Below are positions 15,048 through 22,740 of a stretch of 34,043 bases of DNA, one piece after another. Position numbers and translations under genes: made by a program. Numbering within the stretch: position 1 is the stretch's first letter; every line of letters starts with the position of its first letter. The stretch lies in the NCBI GenBank assembly GCA_005882255.1, contig VBEZ01000177.1, positions 1 to 34,043 of the forward strand, written 5' to 3'. Origin of the DNA: Chloroflexota bacterium. Its GTDB lineage: Bacteria > Chloroflexota > Limnocylindria > P2-11E. The notes under the pieces were generated by a model. It worked only from the letters and a program-made list of their open reading frames with translations, did not search any database and had not been told where the DNA came from.

Positions 15048-15826
15048 GAGGCCGCGGGGCTCGGGAGCGGAGGCAGCGCGCGTATCTCGTCGAGGAGACG
15101 CGCGGCCGTGATCTCGCGGTCGATCACGTGCTGCACGAAGAAGCGCATGTGGTGCTCGAGCTCGCTCGCGAGCGATCCGTCGACGCGAAGCTGGGCCGCG
15201 CCCGCGAAATCGCTCTGCAAGAGATAGCGCAGTGATTTGAGAGCGCGCACGGTGAGCCCGAGGCCGCTGCTGAGCTTCGCGGCGCACGAGGCGCAGAGCG
15301 CGCCGCCGGCTGCGGCGCTCCACGCGTTCTGTCGTTCCTGCAGCGCCTCGCGGCACGAGACGCACTCGTACAGCTCGGGGCGGAAGCCCGCGCGATCGAG
15401 CAGGTGAAGGTCGAACCAGCGGCACACGAGGCCCGGGGCGTGCCCTGCGTCCAGGTGTCGTAGGGCAGTCTCGAGCAGATCGAAGAGCGGCGCCGACGGC
15501 TCGTGCTCGAGAGTGAAGCGGTCGGTCAGCTCGGCCACGTACCAGCCGGCCGCGATGCGCATGAGGTCGTCGCGGATGCTCGGATAGACAGCGCGCGTTT
15601 CGGCGCCGGTGAGCACGTCGAGCTCGCGGCCGCGCGCGAGCTGATAGGTGGCATGCGTCAGCGGCTCCGCGTGCCCCGCCATGCGGCTCGTCGCGCGCCG
15701 GATGCCCTTGGCAACGACGTGGAGCTTCCCGAAGTGGCGGCTGAAGAGCACGAGGATGCGATCGGCCTCTCCGAAATCGACCGTCCGAAGGACGATCGCC
15801 TCGGCGCGGTACGTGCGCGACGCCAT
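15044..15826 (-). CDS. recO: DNA repair protein RecO
   Basis: 260 residues; part of the RecFOR pathway that loads RecA on gapped single-stranded DNA coated by SSB. Seen: the N-terminal OB fold ([30 protein letters not shown]), the helical part, and the zinc finger with C155, C158, C178 and C181 (CVSC...CASC). Coupled to glyS by GTGA. Divergent from the polyprenyl synthase gene. There is no Shine-Dalgarno sequence; TAGCAT lies nine bases before the ATG. The era gene that often precedes recO is not in the window. Confidence 0.94.
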   Translation of the reverse strand: MASRTYRAEAIVLRTVDFGEADRILVLFSRHFGKLHVVAKGIRRATSRMAGHAEPLTHATYQLARGRELDVLTGAETRAVYPSIRDDLMRIAAGWYVAELTDRFTLEHEPSAPLFDLLETALRHLDAGHAPGLVCRWFDLHLLDRAGFRPELYECVSCREALQERQNAWSAAAGGALCASCAAKLSSGLGLTVRALKSLRYLLQSDFAGAAQLRVDGSLASELEHHMRFFVQHVIDREITAARLLDEIRALPPLPSPAAS

Positions 15827-15835
15827 CAGGAACGC

Positions 15836-15841
15836 ATGCTA
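15836..15841 (-). promoter_or_regulatory. Candidate -10 hexamer TAGCAT before recO
   Basis: TAGCAT ends nine bases before the recO ATG at 15826, in the short space between recO and the divergent polyprenyl synthase. It predicts a leader of about two bases or none. No clear -35 box. Confidence 0.35.
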
Positions 15842-15848
15842 ATCGCTC

Positions 15849-16880
15849 ATGACGCTGCGTGAAGGTCCGCGACACGTATCATCGAACACGGTGGGAACGC
15901 ACTCGTGGCAGGCGTCGCTCGAGGCACGTGTCGCCTCGATCGATGAGGAGATCCGCTCGCTGCTGACGCAGCCCGAGCCGGCGCTGCAGCCCTTTTACGG
16001 GATGATGCTGTACCACCTCGGCCTCGATGCCGGCCGGCCGCGCGGTGGCAAGCGGCTCCGTCCCCTGCTCTGCCTCCTCGTGTTCGAGGCGCTCGCGGGC
16101 GAACCGGAGCGGGTCCTGCCCGCGGCCGCGGCGATCGAGCTGCTGCACAACTTCACGCTCATCCACGACGACATCGAGGACCAGGACCCGGCGCGGCACC
16201 ATCGCCCTACGGTGTGGTCCGTCTGGGGCGTGCCGCAGGCGATCAACGCCGGAGACGGCATGTACGCGGTCTCCCGGCTCGCCGTGCAACGCCTGCGGAA
16301 GCGGGGCTTCCCGGCGGAACGCATCCTCGACTTCGCGAATCTCACGGACCAGACCTGCGTCCGCGTGTGCGAGGGACAGTTCCTCGATATCAGCTTCGAG
16401 TCGCGCACCGACGTCACCGCGGAGCGCTACCGCGTCATGGCGGCGCGCAAGACCGGCGCGCTGTTCGCCGCATCGGCGCAGAGCGCGGCGATGCTCGCGA
16501 GCGACGACGCCTCGGTGCGCGAGCAGCTCGCGCGCTTCGGCGAGGAGTTCGGACAGGCGTTCCAGGCGCACGACGATCTTCTCGGCATGCTCGCGTTCGA
16601 ACGTGCGTCACCGCGCGTTCGCGCGCAGCTGGACGAGCTGTTCGCGCCGCAAGCGCCGCTTCCGGCGGAGAACGTCGACCGCATCCGCGCGATCCTGGAC
16701 GACCTCGGCGTGCGACCGATGCTCGAACGCGAGATCGAGGCGCACCGCGGCCGCGCGCTACACATCCTGCACGGCGTCGCCGCGGCCGGAGGGCCGCCGC
16801 TGCTGCTCCTCGATCACCTCGTCGCGAGCGCGACCGGCGCAGCCGACGAACCTGCGGCGGCCCCGACACTCTCCGCCTAA
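15849..16880 (+). CDS. Polyprenyl diphosphate synthase-like protein lacking the post-SARM segment
   Basis: 343 residues from ATG 15849. Trans-isoprenyl diphosphate synthase family: joins allylic diphosphate to IPP units for carrier lipids or quinones. Seen: GGKRLRP at 66-72, the first aspartate motif LIHDDIED (D107, D108, D111), the conserved KTG at 201-203, and the second motif QAHDDLLG with D242 and D243; the DDxxG form occurs in some actinobacterial relatives. Directly after it the usual stretch with GDxxxTGK and DxxxGKxTLP is missing: the sequence runs [24 protein letters not shown], joining the family's later helices. That is an in-frame loss of roughly 25 residues that normally help hold diphosphate and magnesium. 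Activity is therefore in doubt. A likely real start is GTG 15891 after TATCAT. The PH-domain gene follows by nine bases. Confidence 0.85.
   Translation: MTLREGPRHVSSNTVGTHSWQASLEARVASIDEEIRSLLTQPEPALQPFYGMMLYHLGLDAGRPRGGKRLRPLLCLLVFEALAGEPERVLPAAAAIELLHNFTLIHDDIEDQDPARHHRPTVWSVWGVPQAINAGDGMYAVSRLAVQRLRKRGFPAERILDFANLTDQTCVRVCEGQFLDISFESRTDVTAERYRVMAARKTGALFAASAQSAAMLASDDASVREQLARFGEEFGQAFQAHDDLLGMLAFERASPRVRAQLDELFAPQAPLPAENVDRIRAILDDLGVRPMLEREIEAHRGRALHILHGVAAAGGPPLLLLDHLVASATGAADEPAAAPTLSA
15877..15882 (+). promoter_or_regulatory. Candidate -10 hexamer TATCAT of the polyprenyl synthase gene
   Basis: TATCAT matches TATAAT at five of six positions and ends eight bases before an in-frame GTG at 15891. 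It lies inside the longer annotated reading frame, so if it is the promoter the true protein begins at that GTG as a leaderless message, 14 residues shorter. Confidence 0.45.
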
Positions 16881-16889
16881 GATTCCCGC

Positions 16890-17402
16890 GTGTCGGACAG
16901 CGAGCGACGGGGCGGTGCCCCGGGCGACCTCATCCTCGAACCGAACGAGCGCGTCCTCGTCGCGACGCGACCGCTCTTCCTGTGGGAACCGCTGGTGATC
17001 ATCCTCGTGCTGCTCGTCATCGGCGCGCTGTACGCGGCCGGTCAGGCGAACGACGTTCCGGCCGGGACGCTGCTCATCGCGGCGCTGATCCTGTTCGTGT
17101 GGATCGTCGCGCGCTGGATCCCCTGGAGCCGTAGATGGTTCGTGCTCACCGACCGCCGCGTGATCGCGAGCTGGGGCGTGCTGAATCGCAACCAGGCCGC
17201 GCTGCTGCTGGAGCGCATCCAGGACGCAAGCCTCACGCGTCCCTTCCCGCTGCGGATGATCCGCGGCTACGGCGTGCTGCACCTCGAGTCCGCGGGCCCG
17301 CATGCCGAGGAGCGGATCAGCGGCGGGCTGCGCGAGCTCGACATGACGAACGCGACCGCCTTCTACAGCGCGCTCACCGACGCGCAGACCCCGGGCCGAT
17401 AG
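16890..17402 (+). CDS. Bacterial PH-domain (bPH2 / DUF304) membrane protein
   Basis: 170 residues. Two membrane helices at about 33-52 and 60-77, followed by a conserved bacterial PH-like domain: WSRRWFVLTDRRVIASWGVLNRNQAALLLERIQDASLTRPF, then GYGVLHLESAG. The motif TDRRVI...G is the hallmark of the DUF304 / YdbT-like family, whose function is not settled; members sit in the membrane and some affect envelope stress or export. The start is GTG, nine bases after the polyprenyl synthase stop, with TAAGAT (starting in that stop) six bases before it. The last bases ATAG overlap what seems to be the first codon of the RNA ligase-like gene. Confidence 0.85.
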   Translation: MSDSERRGGAPGDLILEPNERVLVATRPLFLWEPLVIILVLLVIGALYAAGQANDVPAGTLLIAALILFVWIVARWIPWSRRWFVLTDRRVIASWGVLNRNQAALLLERIQDASLTRPFPLRMIRGYGVLHLESAGPHAEERISGGLRELDMTNATAFYSALTDAQTPGR

Positions 17403-17893
17403 ACCCGCCGACGCGTCGCATCGCGATCGCCGAGCTCAGCGGGCCGCTCCGCGATCGGGTCGACGAGCTTCGACGCCGCTGGGATCCGCAGCAGGCCGCC
17501 ACGGTGGAGTCGCACCTGACCGTCATCGACGAGCCGGCCGACCTCGAGCGCCTGGGCGCGGTGGCCGCGTCGCTGCCACCGCTTCGCCTGCGCGTCTCGC
17601 GATCCGCGCGGTGGATCGCCCCGGATCCCGGCGTGTTCTTCATCGTGGACGACCCGTACGGTGACCTGAGACGTTTTCGTGAGGCCGTTCTCGGGGCCGA
17701 GCGCGCCACGTATCGCGCGCACGTCACGCTGCTGCATCGCGACAGCATCGACAGCCGCGAGCAGGTCGACGAAGCGTGGGCGGCGCTGGGCGACCTCGAC
17801 CTCGCGCAGGACTTCGTCGTCACCGAGCTCGCCGTGCACGATCTCGCCAACGGTGAGTGGCGAGAGGTCGGGCGCCTGCGTTTCGGCGGCTAG
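17399..17893 (+). CDS. 2'-5' RNA ligase / cyclic phosphodiesterase-like protein, start unresolved
   Basis: About 164 residues from codon 17399. The 2H phosphoesterase fold is shown by two HxT motifs, HLTVID and HVTLLH, about 70 residues apart, between beta strands (RIAIAELSG; RLRVSRSARWIAPDPGVFFIVDD). Family members join or cleave 2'-5' or cyclic phosphodiester bonds in RNA or nucleotides; the substrate here is unknown. No ATG, GTG or TTG lies in frame between the end of the PH-domain gene and a GTG at 17504 that is too late, directly before the first motif. ATA at 17399 overlaps the upstream TAG exactly as ATAG, the geometry seen at the ATGA/GTGA junctions. Alternatives are a frameshift fusion to the PH gene or a sequencing indel. 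Confidence 0.75.
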   Translation: MDPPTRRIAIAELSGPLRDRVDELRRRWDPQQAATVESHLTVIDEPADLERLGAVAASLPPLRLRVSRSARWIAPDPGVFFIVDDPYGDLRRFREAVLGAERATYRAHVTLLHRDSIDSREQVDEAWAALGDLDLAQDFVVTELAVHDLANGEWREVGRLRFGG

Positions 17894-17900
17894 GCCCGCG

Positions 17901-19085
17901 CTAGGCGCGGAGGCCGGCCTCCGCGGCGGTCCTCTCAGTCACGAGGAAGCGCTCCTGGGCCGCGGCGACGCCCGTGCCAAGCGCGACCGCGTGGCCGCAT
18001 TCGCGCAGCGCGAGCTCCACCCCGCCGAGCGTGGCGAGGACCTCGAGCTCGCCGAGCGCGCCGAGGTGGCCGATGCGGAAGACGCGGCCGCGGAGCCGGC
18101 CGAGACCCACCCCGAGCGCGAGATCGAAGCGATCGCGCGCGCGTGCGATCAGGAGGTTCGAGTCGAGGCCCTCCGGCATGACGACCGCGGTGAGGCTGTC
18201 GGAGTAGGCGCCCGGCTCCTCGCACAGGATGCCGAGGCCCCAAGCGCGCACTGCCGCGCGCACACCCTCGGCCAGGCGATGATGCCGCGCGAAGACCTGA
18301 TCCAGGCCCTCCGCGAGGAGCATGTCGAGCGCCTCGCGCAGACCGAACAGCACGAGCGTCGCGGGCGTGTAGGGGAAGAAACCCGCGGCGTTGTCCTCGA
18401 GGATCGGACGCCAGTCGAAGAAGTTCCGCGGGCTGCCGCCCTTCGCCGCCACTTCGACCGCGCGCGGCGACGCGCACACCAGCCCCAGCCCCGGCGGGAG
18501 CATCAGGCCCTTCTGGCTTCCGGTGAGCGCGACGTCGACGCGCCATTCATCGAAACGGAAGTCCATGCTGCCGAGCGAGCTCACCGCGTCGACGATGAGA
18601 AGCGCGTCACTTCGCTTCGCATCGATCGCCTCGCGAACCGCGCGTACGTCGCTGCGGACGCCGGTCGAGGTCTCGTTGTGCACGACGAGGACGGCGCGAT
18701 GCTCAGGGCGCAGATGCTCCGCGACCGCGGAGGCGGGCACGCTTTGCCCCCAGCGCAGCGGAACGAGGTCGACGCCGAAGCCGAGGTTGCGCGCGGCGGC
18801 GGCGAAGCCGGCGCTGAAGTGACCGTGGTCGAACGCGAGCACCCGGTCGCCGGGCGCCAGGACATTCACGAGCGAGGCCTCCCAGGCGCCGGTGCCGGAC
18901 GACGGATACACGATCACGCGACCGCGCTCGGTCTGGAAGACGCGCGCCAGGTCGGGCAGCAGGCCGCGCACCAGAGCGGCGAACGCCGGACCGCGGTGAT
19001 CGATCACCGCGCGGTCCATCGCGCGCAGCACGCGCTCGGGCACGTTCGTCGGACCGGGGATCTGGAGGAACGGCCGGCCGTTCAC
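17901..19085 (-). CDS. Class V aminotransferase (serine/alanine-glyoxylate type)
   Basis: 394-residue PLP enzyme of the alanine-glyoxylate / serine-glyoxylate / serine-pyruvate aminotransferase group. Seen: the N-terminal FLQIPGPTNVPERVLRAM, SSGTGAWEASLVN (phosphate-binding turn), VVHNETSTGVRSDV, the PLP-aspartate stretch LIVDAVSSLGSMDF, the Schiff-base lysine K192 in TGSQKGLMLPPGLG, and FFPYTPAT near residue 240. The amino donor cannot be read from sequence. The start is the GTG overlapping the cdd stop as GTGA. In context it could feed serine/glycine metabolism, but glyoxylate detoxification or photorespiration-like salvage is equally possible. Confidence 0.92.
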   Translation of the reverse strand: MNGRPFLQIPGPTNVPERVLRAMDRAVIDHRGPAFAALVRGLLPDLARVFQTERGRVIVYPSSGTGAWEASLVNVLAPGDRVLAFDHGHFSAGFAAAARNLGFGVDLVPLRWGQSVPASAVAEHLRPEHRAVLVVHNETSTGVRSDVRAVREAIDAKRSDALLIVDAVSSLGSMDFRFDEWRVDVALTGSQKGLMLPPGLGLVCASPRAVEVAAKGGSPRNFFDWRPILEDNAAGFFPYTPATLVLFGLREALDMLLAEGLDQVFARHHRLAEGVRAAVRAWGLGILCEEPGAYSDSLTAVVMPEGLDSNLLIARARDRFDLALGVGLGRLRGRVFRIGHLGALGELEVLATLGGVELALRECGHAVALGTGVAAAQERFLVTERTAAEAGLRA

Positions 19086-19504
19086 CGGCGCAGATTCTCC
19101 GGCAGGAACGGGTCGGGCAACAGCTCGGCGAGCGTGGTGACCTTCCGCTTGCCGCCGGTCGTGGCGAGGATCACGCGCATCTCCGGCGAGAACTCGGCGA
19201 GCACCTGGCGGCACGCGCCGCACGGCGTCGGGAGCCGCTCGTCGTCGATGACGACGGCGATCGCGTCGAAATTCGCGTCCCCCGCGTTCACCGCGGCGAA
19301 CGCGGCGGTGCGTTCGGCGCAGACCGTCAGACCGTACGACGCGTTCTCGACGTTCGCGCCGCTGTGGACCTTATTTCGCTTCGTTCTGATCGCCGCGCCG
19401 ACCTTGTATTTCGAGTACGGCGCGTACGCGCGCTGGCGCGCGAGCGAGGCGACGCGGATCAGCTCCTCGTCGCCGGGGCCGATCTCGCTCGCGGGCGCCG
19501 GCAC
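19082..19504 (-). CDS. cdd: Cytidine deaminase
   Basis: 140 residues; deaminates cytidine and deoxycytidine to uridine forms in pyrimidine salvage. Seen: YAPYSKYKVGAAI, the zinc-binding C62-A-E64 with E64 as proton shuttle, and C95 / C98 in TPCGACRQVLAEF, which is the homotetrameric short type. The C-terminal tail (LLPDPFLPENL) also matches the family. The GTG start follows the stop of the CorC/HlyC gene with no gap (TAG then GTG), and the cdd stop overlaps the aminotransferase start. A CorC-cdd pair near recO recalls the ybeY-cdd-era-recO clusters of other bacteria. Confidence 0.95.
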   Translation of the reverse strand: MPAPASEIGPGDEELIRVASLARQRAYAPYSKYKVGAAIRTKRNKVHSGANVENASYGLTVCAERTAAFAAVNAGDANFDAIAVVIDDERLPTPCGACRQVLAEFSPEMRVILATTGGKRKVTTLAELLPDPFLPENLRR

Positions 19505-20830
19505 CTATGCCGGTTCCGCGCTGGGCTGCAGACGCGTGACGCGTACGCGGCGGATGCGCTTGCCCTCGATCGTCTCGACGACGAAGCGCGCGCCCGCCGC
19601 CTCGAACGACTCGCCCTGGCGCGGGAAGCGCCCGAGCTGCGCGGTGACGAAGCCACCGAGCGTGTCGTAGGCCTCGGTCGGCGCCACCTCCAGCGCGAAC
19701 GTCTCGCGCACGTCCTCGAACGGGATGCGCGCGTCCATGAGCGCCTCGTGCTCGGACACAGGCAGCACGAGCTCGTGCTCGACGTCGTACTCGTCGCGGA
19801 TCTCGCCGACGATCTCCTCGACGGCGTCCTCGATCGTGACGAGCCCGGCCGTGCCGCCGTACTCGTCCACGACGATCGCGATGTGGACCTTGTCCTTCTG
19901 CATCTCGCGCAGCAGGGCGTCCACCTTCTTCGTCTCCGGAACGAACACCGCCGGCCGCAGGAACTGACGGAGCTCGAGCTGACGGTCGCCCCGCGCGATG
20001 CGGCGGAACACGTCCTTCACGTAGAGGATGCCGATGATGTTGTCCGCCGATCCCTCGTAGACGGGTATGCGCGAGTGGCCGACCGTCGTGATGCGGTCGA
20101 GGAGCTCCTGCGGCGAGGTCTCGACGTCGAGGCCGACGATGTCGGTACGCGGGACCATGACCTCGGCGACGGTCTTCTCGCCGAGCTCGAAGATCGAGCT
20201 GATCATCTCCTGCTCCTTGCGCTCGAGCACACCCTGCGCTTGACCCGTCTCGATGAGCGCGCGGATCTGCTCCTCGGTCACGACGCCGGGCTGCGGTGCC
20301 GTCCCCCCGAAGGGGCGCACGATGACCTGGGTCACGCGGAACAGCACGGTGACCACGGGTCGTGTGAGCCAGGTGATCAGCTCGAGCGGGAACGCGAGCA
20401 GCAGGAGCGTGCCCTGCGCGTGGCGCGCGGCGATGGCGCGCGGCACGAAGAGGCCGAGCAGCACGGCGATCAGCGACAGCACCGCGACGGTCACGGCGAC
20501 CGCGCTGACGTCGGTGAAGACCGCGGTCGTGTCGATCCGCAGGAAGAACGCGAGCAGCGCCGATAGACGCGGCGCGATGAACGCGGCGGCGATCCCGGCG
20601 TAGGTGAACACGATGAGGAACTCCGCCACCTGGATCGCCGCGAGGTAATAGCCGGCGCGTCGGCCGATCGCGCTCGCGCGCTGTCCGCGGCGACCGCGGA
20701 GGGAGAGCTCGTCGATGACGCCGGGCCGCCGGGCGATGTTGATGGCGGCCTCGCCCGCGGAGAGCACCGCGAGCACGACGACGAGGGCGAGCTCCAGCAG
20801 GAGCAGCTGCCAGGCGCTGGCGTCCATCAC
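19505..20830 (-). CDS. CNNM / CBS / CorC-HlyC transporter-associated protein
   Basis: 441 residues from GTG 20830 (440 from ATG 20827). Domains in order: DUF21/CNNM membrane domain with about four helices (residues about 8-170; SAGEAAI near 24-30, GLFVPRAIA near 126-134), the CBS pair at about 224-345 ([50 protein letters not shown]), and the C-terminal CorC_HlyC FAD-like fold (about 360-436). CNNM/CorC proteins are linked to magnesium and cobalt efflux; the name hemolysin is historical. Usual length. The GTG overlaps the glmU stop as GTGA; using ATG instead would give TGATG. Translationally coupled to glmU and abutting cdd. Confidence 0.93.
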   Translation of the reverse strand: MMDASAWQLLLLELALVVVLAVLSAGEAAINIARRPGVIDELSLRGRRGQRASAIGRRAGYYLAAIQVAEFLIVFTYAGIAAAFIAPRLSALLAFFLRIDTTAVFTDVSAVAVTVAVLSLIAVLLGLFVPRAIAARHAQGTLLLLAFPLELITWLTRPVVTVLFRVTQVIVRPFGGTAPQPGVVTEEQIRALIETGQAQGVLERKEQEMISSIFELGEKTVAEVMVPRTDIVGLDVETSPQELLDRITTVGHSRIPVYEGSADNIIGILYVKDVFRRIARGDRQLELRQFLRPAVFVPETKKVDALLREMQKDKVHIAIVVDEYGGTAGLVTIEDAVEEIVGEIRDEYDVEHELVLPVSEHEALMDARIPFEDVRETFALEVAPTEAYDTLGGFVTAQLGRFPRQGESFEAAGARFVVETIEGKRIRRVRVTRLQPSAEPA

Positions 20831-22191
20831 GTCGCCTTGTCTTTCCGCTCGGTCTTCCTCCGGATGCGCGCCGGGACGCCGACGGCGAGCATGTCATCGG
20901 GCACGTCCTTCGTCACCACCGAGCCCGCACCGGTGACCGAGCGCGCGCCGACTTTGATCGGGGCGCGGAGCAGCGTGTCGGAGCCGATGAACGCGTCGTC
21001 CCCGATCTCGGTGCGGTGCTTGCGCACGCCGTCGTAGTTCAGCGTGATGACGCCGGCGCTGATGTTCACGCGCTGCCCGACCTGGGCGTCGCCCACGTAC
21101 GAGAAGTGGTGCATCTTGGTACCTCTGCCGAGGCGCGCGTTCTTCACTTCGCCGAAGTTCCCGAGCTGGACGCCCTTCTCGAGATGCGCGCCGGGCCGGA
21201 GGTGCGAGTACGGACCCACGGTCACATCGTCCTCCAGCGTTGCGCCTTCGAGCACCGATGCCTCGACCCGACAGCGCTCACCGATCCGCGTGTCGCGCAC
21301 GATCGTGTACGGGCCGATACGCGTTCCGGTACCGATACGCGTGCGCCCCTCGAGGATGCAACCGCGATCGATGACGACGTCCGGCGCGATGTCGACGTCG
21401 GCATCGACGAACGACGAGGCGGGATCGTGGAACGTGACGCCGGCGAGCATGTGGCGTTCGCGGATCCGCCGGCGGACCACGTCCTCCGCGGCCGCGAGCT
21501 CGACGCGGGTGTTCACGCCCATTCCTTCTTCCGGATCATCGGTGCAATATGCCGCGACGCGGGCACCTTCCGTCGTCGCGAGCGCGACGAGGTCGGTGAG
21601 GAACACCTCGCCGGTCGCGTTCGCGCGCAATCTTGGCACGGCCCTCCGCAGCCACGCGAGGTCGATGGCATAGGCGCCGAGATTCGATTCAGGCAGGCGC
21701 CGCTCGTCGGCGGTCGCGAGGCGGGCCTCGACGACACGCGCGACGTCGCCGCTTCCATCGCGAACGACGCGACCGTACGCGTTCGCCGTGCCGATGTTGC
21801 CCGAGAGGAGCGCGAGCGCCGCTCCGCGTTTCGCGCGCAGCTCGGCGAGAGCGCGCAGCGTCTCGGCGCGCAGCAGTGGTGTGTCGCTGTAGACGATGAA
21901 GGCCTCGCCCGACGGGTCCGGGATGGCTTCGAGCGCGACGCGCACCGCGTCCCCGGTGCCGCGCGGAGGATCCTGCAGCGCGACGATCGCGCCGTCGCCG
22001 ACGATCGCGCGCGCAGGCTCACTTTCTTTCGACAGCACGACGATCGGACGCGCGCCGGCGCCGCGGACCGCCTCGAGCACGTGCGACAGGAGCGGTCTCC
22101 CGGCCAGAAGATGCAGGACCTTGGGGGTCTGCGACCGCATCCGCGTGCCCAGACCAGCCGCGAGCACGACGGCTGGGGGTCCCGCGGTCAT
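20827..22191 (-). CDS. glmU: Bifunctional GlmU: GlcN-1-P acetyltransferase / GlcNAc-1-P uridyltransferase
   Basis: 454 residues; performs the last two steps to UDP-N-acetylglucosamine for peptidoglycan. Seen: the pyrophosphorylase motif LAAGLGTRMRSQTPKVLHLLAG, PPRGTGDAVRVAL, SDTPLL, NLGAY, then a left-handed beta-helix from about residue 250 (GVTFHDPASSFVDADVDIAPDVVIDRGCILEG...) with FGEVKNARLGRGTKMHHFSYVGDAQVG and NYDGVRKHRTEIGDDAFIGSD. Complete and of normal length. No Shine-Dalgarno sequence is visible before the ATG. It lies 37 bases after the tRNA-Gln 3' end, so the two may share a transcript. glmS and glmM lie about 9 kb upstream in the same direction. Confidence 0.97.
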   Translation of the reverse strand: MTAGPPAVVLAAGLGTRMRSQTPKVLHLLAGRPLLSHVLEAVRGAGARPIVVLSKESEPARAIVGDGAIVALQDPPRGTGDAVRVALEAIPDPSGEAFIVYSDTPLLRAETLRALAELRAKRGAALALLSGNIGTANAYGRVVRDGSGDVARVVEARLATADERRLPESNLGAYAIDLAWLRRAVPRLRANATGEVFLTDLVALATTEGARVAAYCTDDPEEGMGVNTRVELAAAEDVVRRRIRERHMLAGVTFHDPASSFVDADVDIAPDVVIDRGCILEGRTRIGTGTRIGPYTIVRDTRIGERCRVEASVLEGATLEDDVTVGPYSHLRPGAHLEKGVQLGNFGEVKNARLGRGTKMHHFSYVGDAQVGQRVNISAGVITLNYDGVRKHRTEIGDDAFIGSDTLLRAPIKVGARSVTGAGSVVTKDVPDDMLAVGVPARIRRKTERKDKAT

Positions 22192-22210
22192 AGCGGTCGA
22201 CGGCTTAGGC

Positions 22211-22234
22211 GGGTTGGGTCGCGGCGGGTTGGGG
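22211..22234 (+). other. Putative G-quadruplex between tRNA-Gln and glmU
   Basis: The plus strand reads GGG-TT-GGG-TCGCGGC-GGG-TT-GGGG, four G-runs with loops of 2, 7 and 2 bases. The last run is the acceptor-stem complement of the tRNA, so only three runs are outside the tRNA gene. It lies on the template strand for glmU and the tRNA. Confidence 0.4.
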
Positions 22235-22299
22235 CGCCAGGGATCGAACCTGGGATCGGGGATTCAAAGTCCCCTGCCTTACCACTTGGCCACGCCCCA
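22229..22299 (-). tRNA. tRNA-Gln (anticodon TTG)
   Basis: 71-base cloverleaf. Acceptor TGGGGCG pairs with CGCCCCA; D arm GCC-AAGTGGTAA-GGC; anticodon arm GGGGA-CTTTGAA-TCCCC with anticodon TTG; four-base variable loop; T arm CCAGG-TTCGATC-CCTGG; discriminator A. CCA is not encoded and must be added after transcription. TTG reads CAA and, by wobble, CAG glutamine codons. Confidence 0.97.
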
Positions 22300-22325
22300 T
22301 CGGACACGGCCAAAGGATAGGGGGA

Positions 22326-22691
22326 CTAGCGGTGTTCCCCGGTCTTCTCGCCGTTTGAGGGCTCTTTCCCGCGGCGGATGAGCTCCGCGACGCGGCGGCC
22401 CCCCTTGCGACCGAGCTGCGCGTACCCCTCGCTGCCGAGCTGGGTCTTTCGCGCTTCCCCGCCCTTGCGGCCGAGGTCCGCGTAGCCCTTCGAGCCGAGC
22501 TGCGTCTTGCGCGCCTCGCCGCCCTTGCGCCCGAGCTTCGCGTAGCCCTCGGTGCCCAGCTGACCTTTGCGCGCCTGGCCGCCACGCTTGCCGATCTCCC
22601 GATAGAAGGACGCCCCGTGCTTGCCGGCCGTCGAGGTGCCACCCTTGGAGCCGGCTTGACGCACGGTCATGTCGCCACGTTTGTCGTCCAT
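22326..22691 (-). CDS. KGG-repeat general stress protein
   Basis: 121 residues, very hydrophilic, rich in Gly, Lys and Arg. It carries the KGG motifs of the stress-induced YciG / Con-10-like family (PF10685): [23 protein letters not shown], then nearly identical units from residue 46 ([53 protein letters not shown]). Members are small, probably disordered, and linked to stationary phase, desiccation or general stress; the mechanism is unknown. The start is ATG 22691 or ATG 22670. A GAAAGG and a TAACGT hexamer eight bases before the first ATG favour 22691. It lies 49 bases after ispE and just upstream of tRNA-Gln. Confidence 0.88.
   Translation of the reverse strand: MDDKRGDMTVRQAGSKGGTSTAGKHGASFYREIGKRGGQARKGQLGTEGYAKLGRKGGEARKTQLGSKGYADLGRKGGEARKTQLGSEGYAQLGRKGGRRVAELIRRGKEPSNGEKTGEHR
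22398..22556 (-). repeat. Tandem 60-base coding repeat in the KGG protein
   Basis: Two full 20-residue units and a 13-residue partial unit, each of the form G-x-x-G-Y-A-x-L-G-R-K-G-G. The DNA units are close enough to suggest recent duplication inside the gene, a place where copy number could vary between strains. Confidence 0.8.
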
Positions 22692-22699
22692 GCCCTTTC

Positions 22700-22705
22700 A
22701 CGTTA
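22700..22705 (-). promoter_or_regulatory. Candidate -10 hexamer TAACGT of the KGG gene
   Basis: TAACGT ends eight bases before the ATG at 22691, in true intergenic sequence, so it is not a by-product of a stop codon. The same hexamer precedes dnaG. The spacing predicts little or no leader. Confidence 0.4.
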
Positions 22706-22740
22706 AGGGGACAGCCCTCGCTCGCCCGGTCTAGCGACCC

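Noticed and set aside
15849-16880. Frameshift in the polyprenyl synthase explaining the missing motif
   Set aside because: The frame is open throughout, and both other plus-strand frames give Arg/Ser-rich sequence without GK or TLP motifs at this point.
22398-22556. CRISPR-like repeat array
   Set aside because: The units are 60 bases, lack unrelated spacers and are in frame within the KGG protein.
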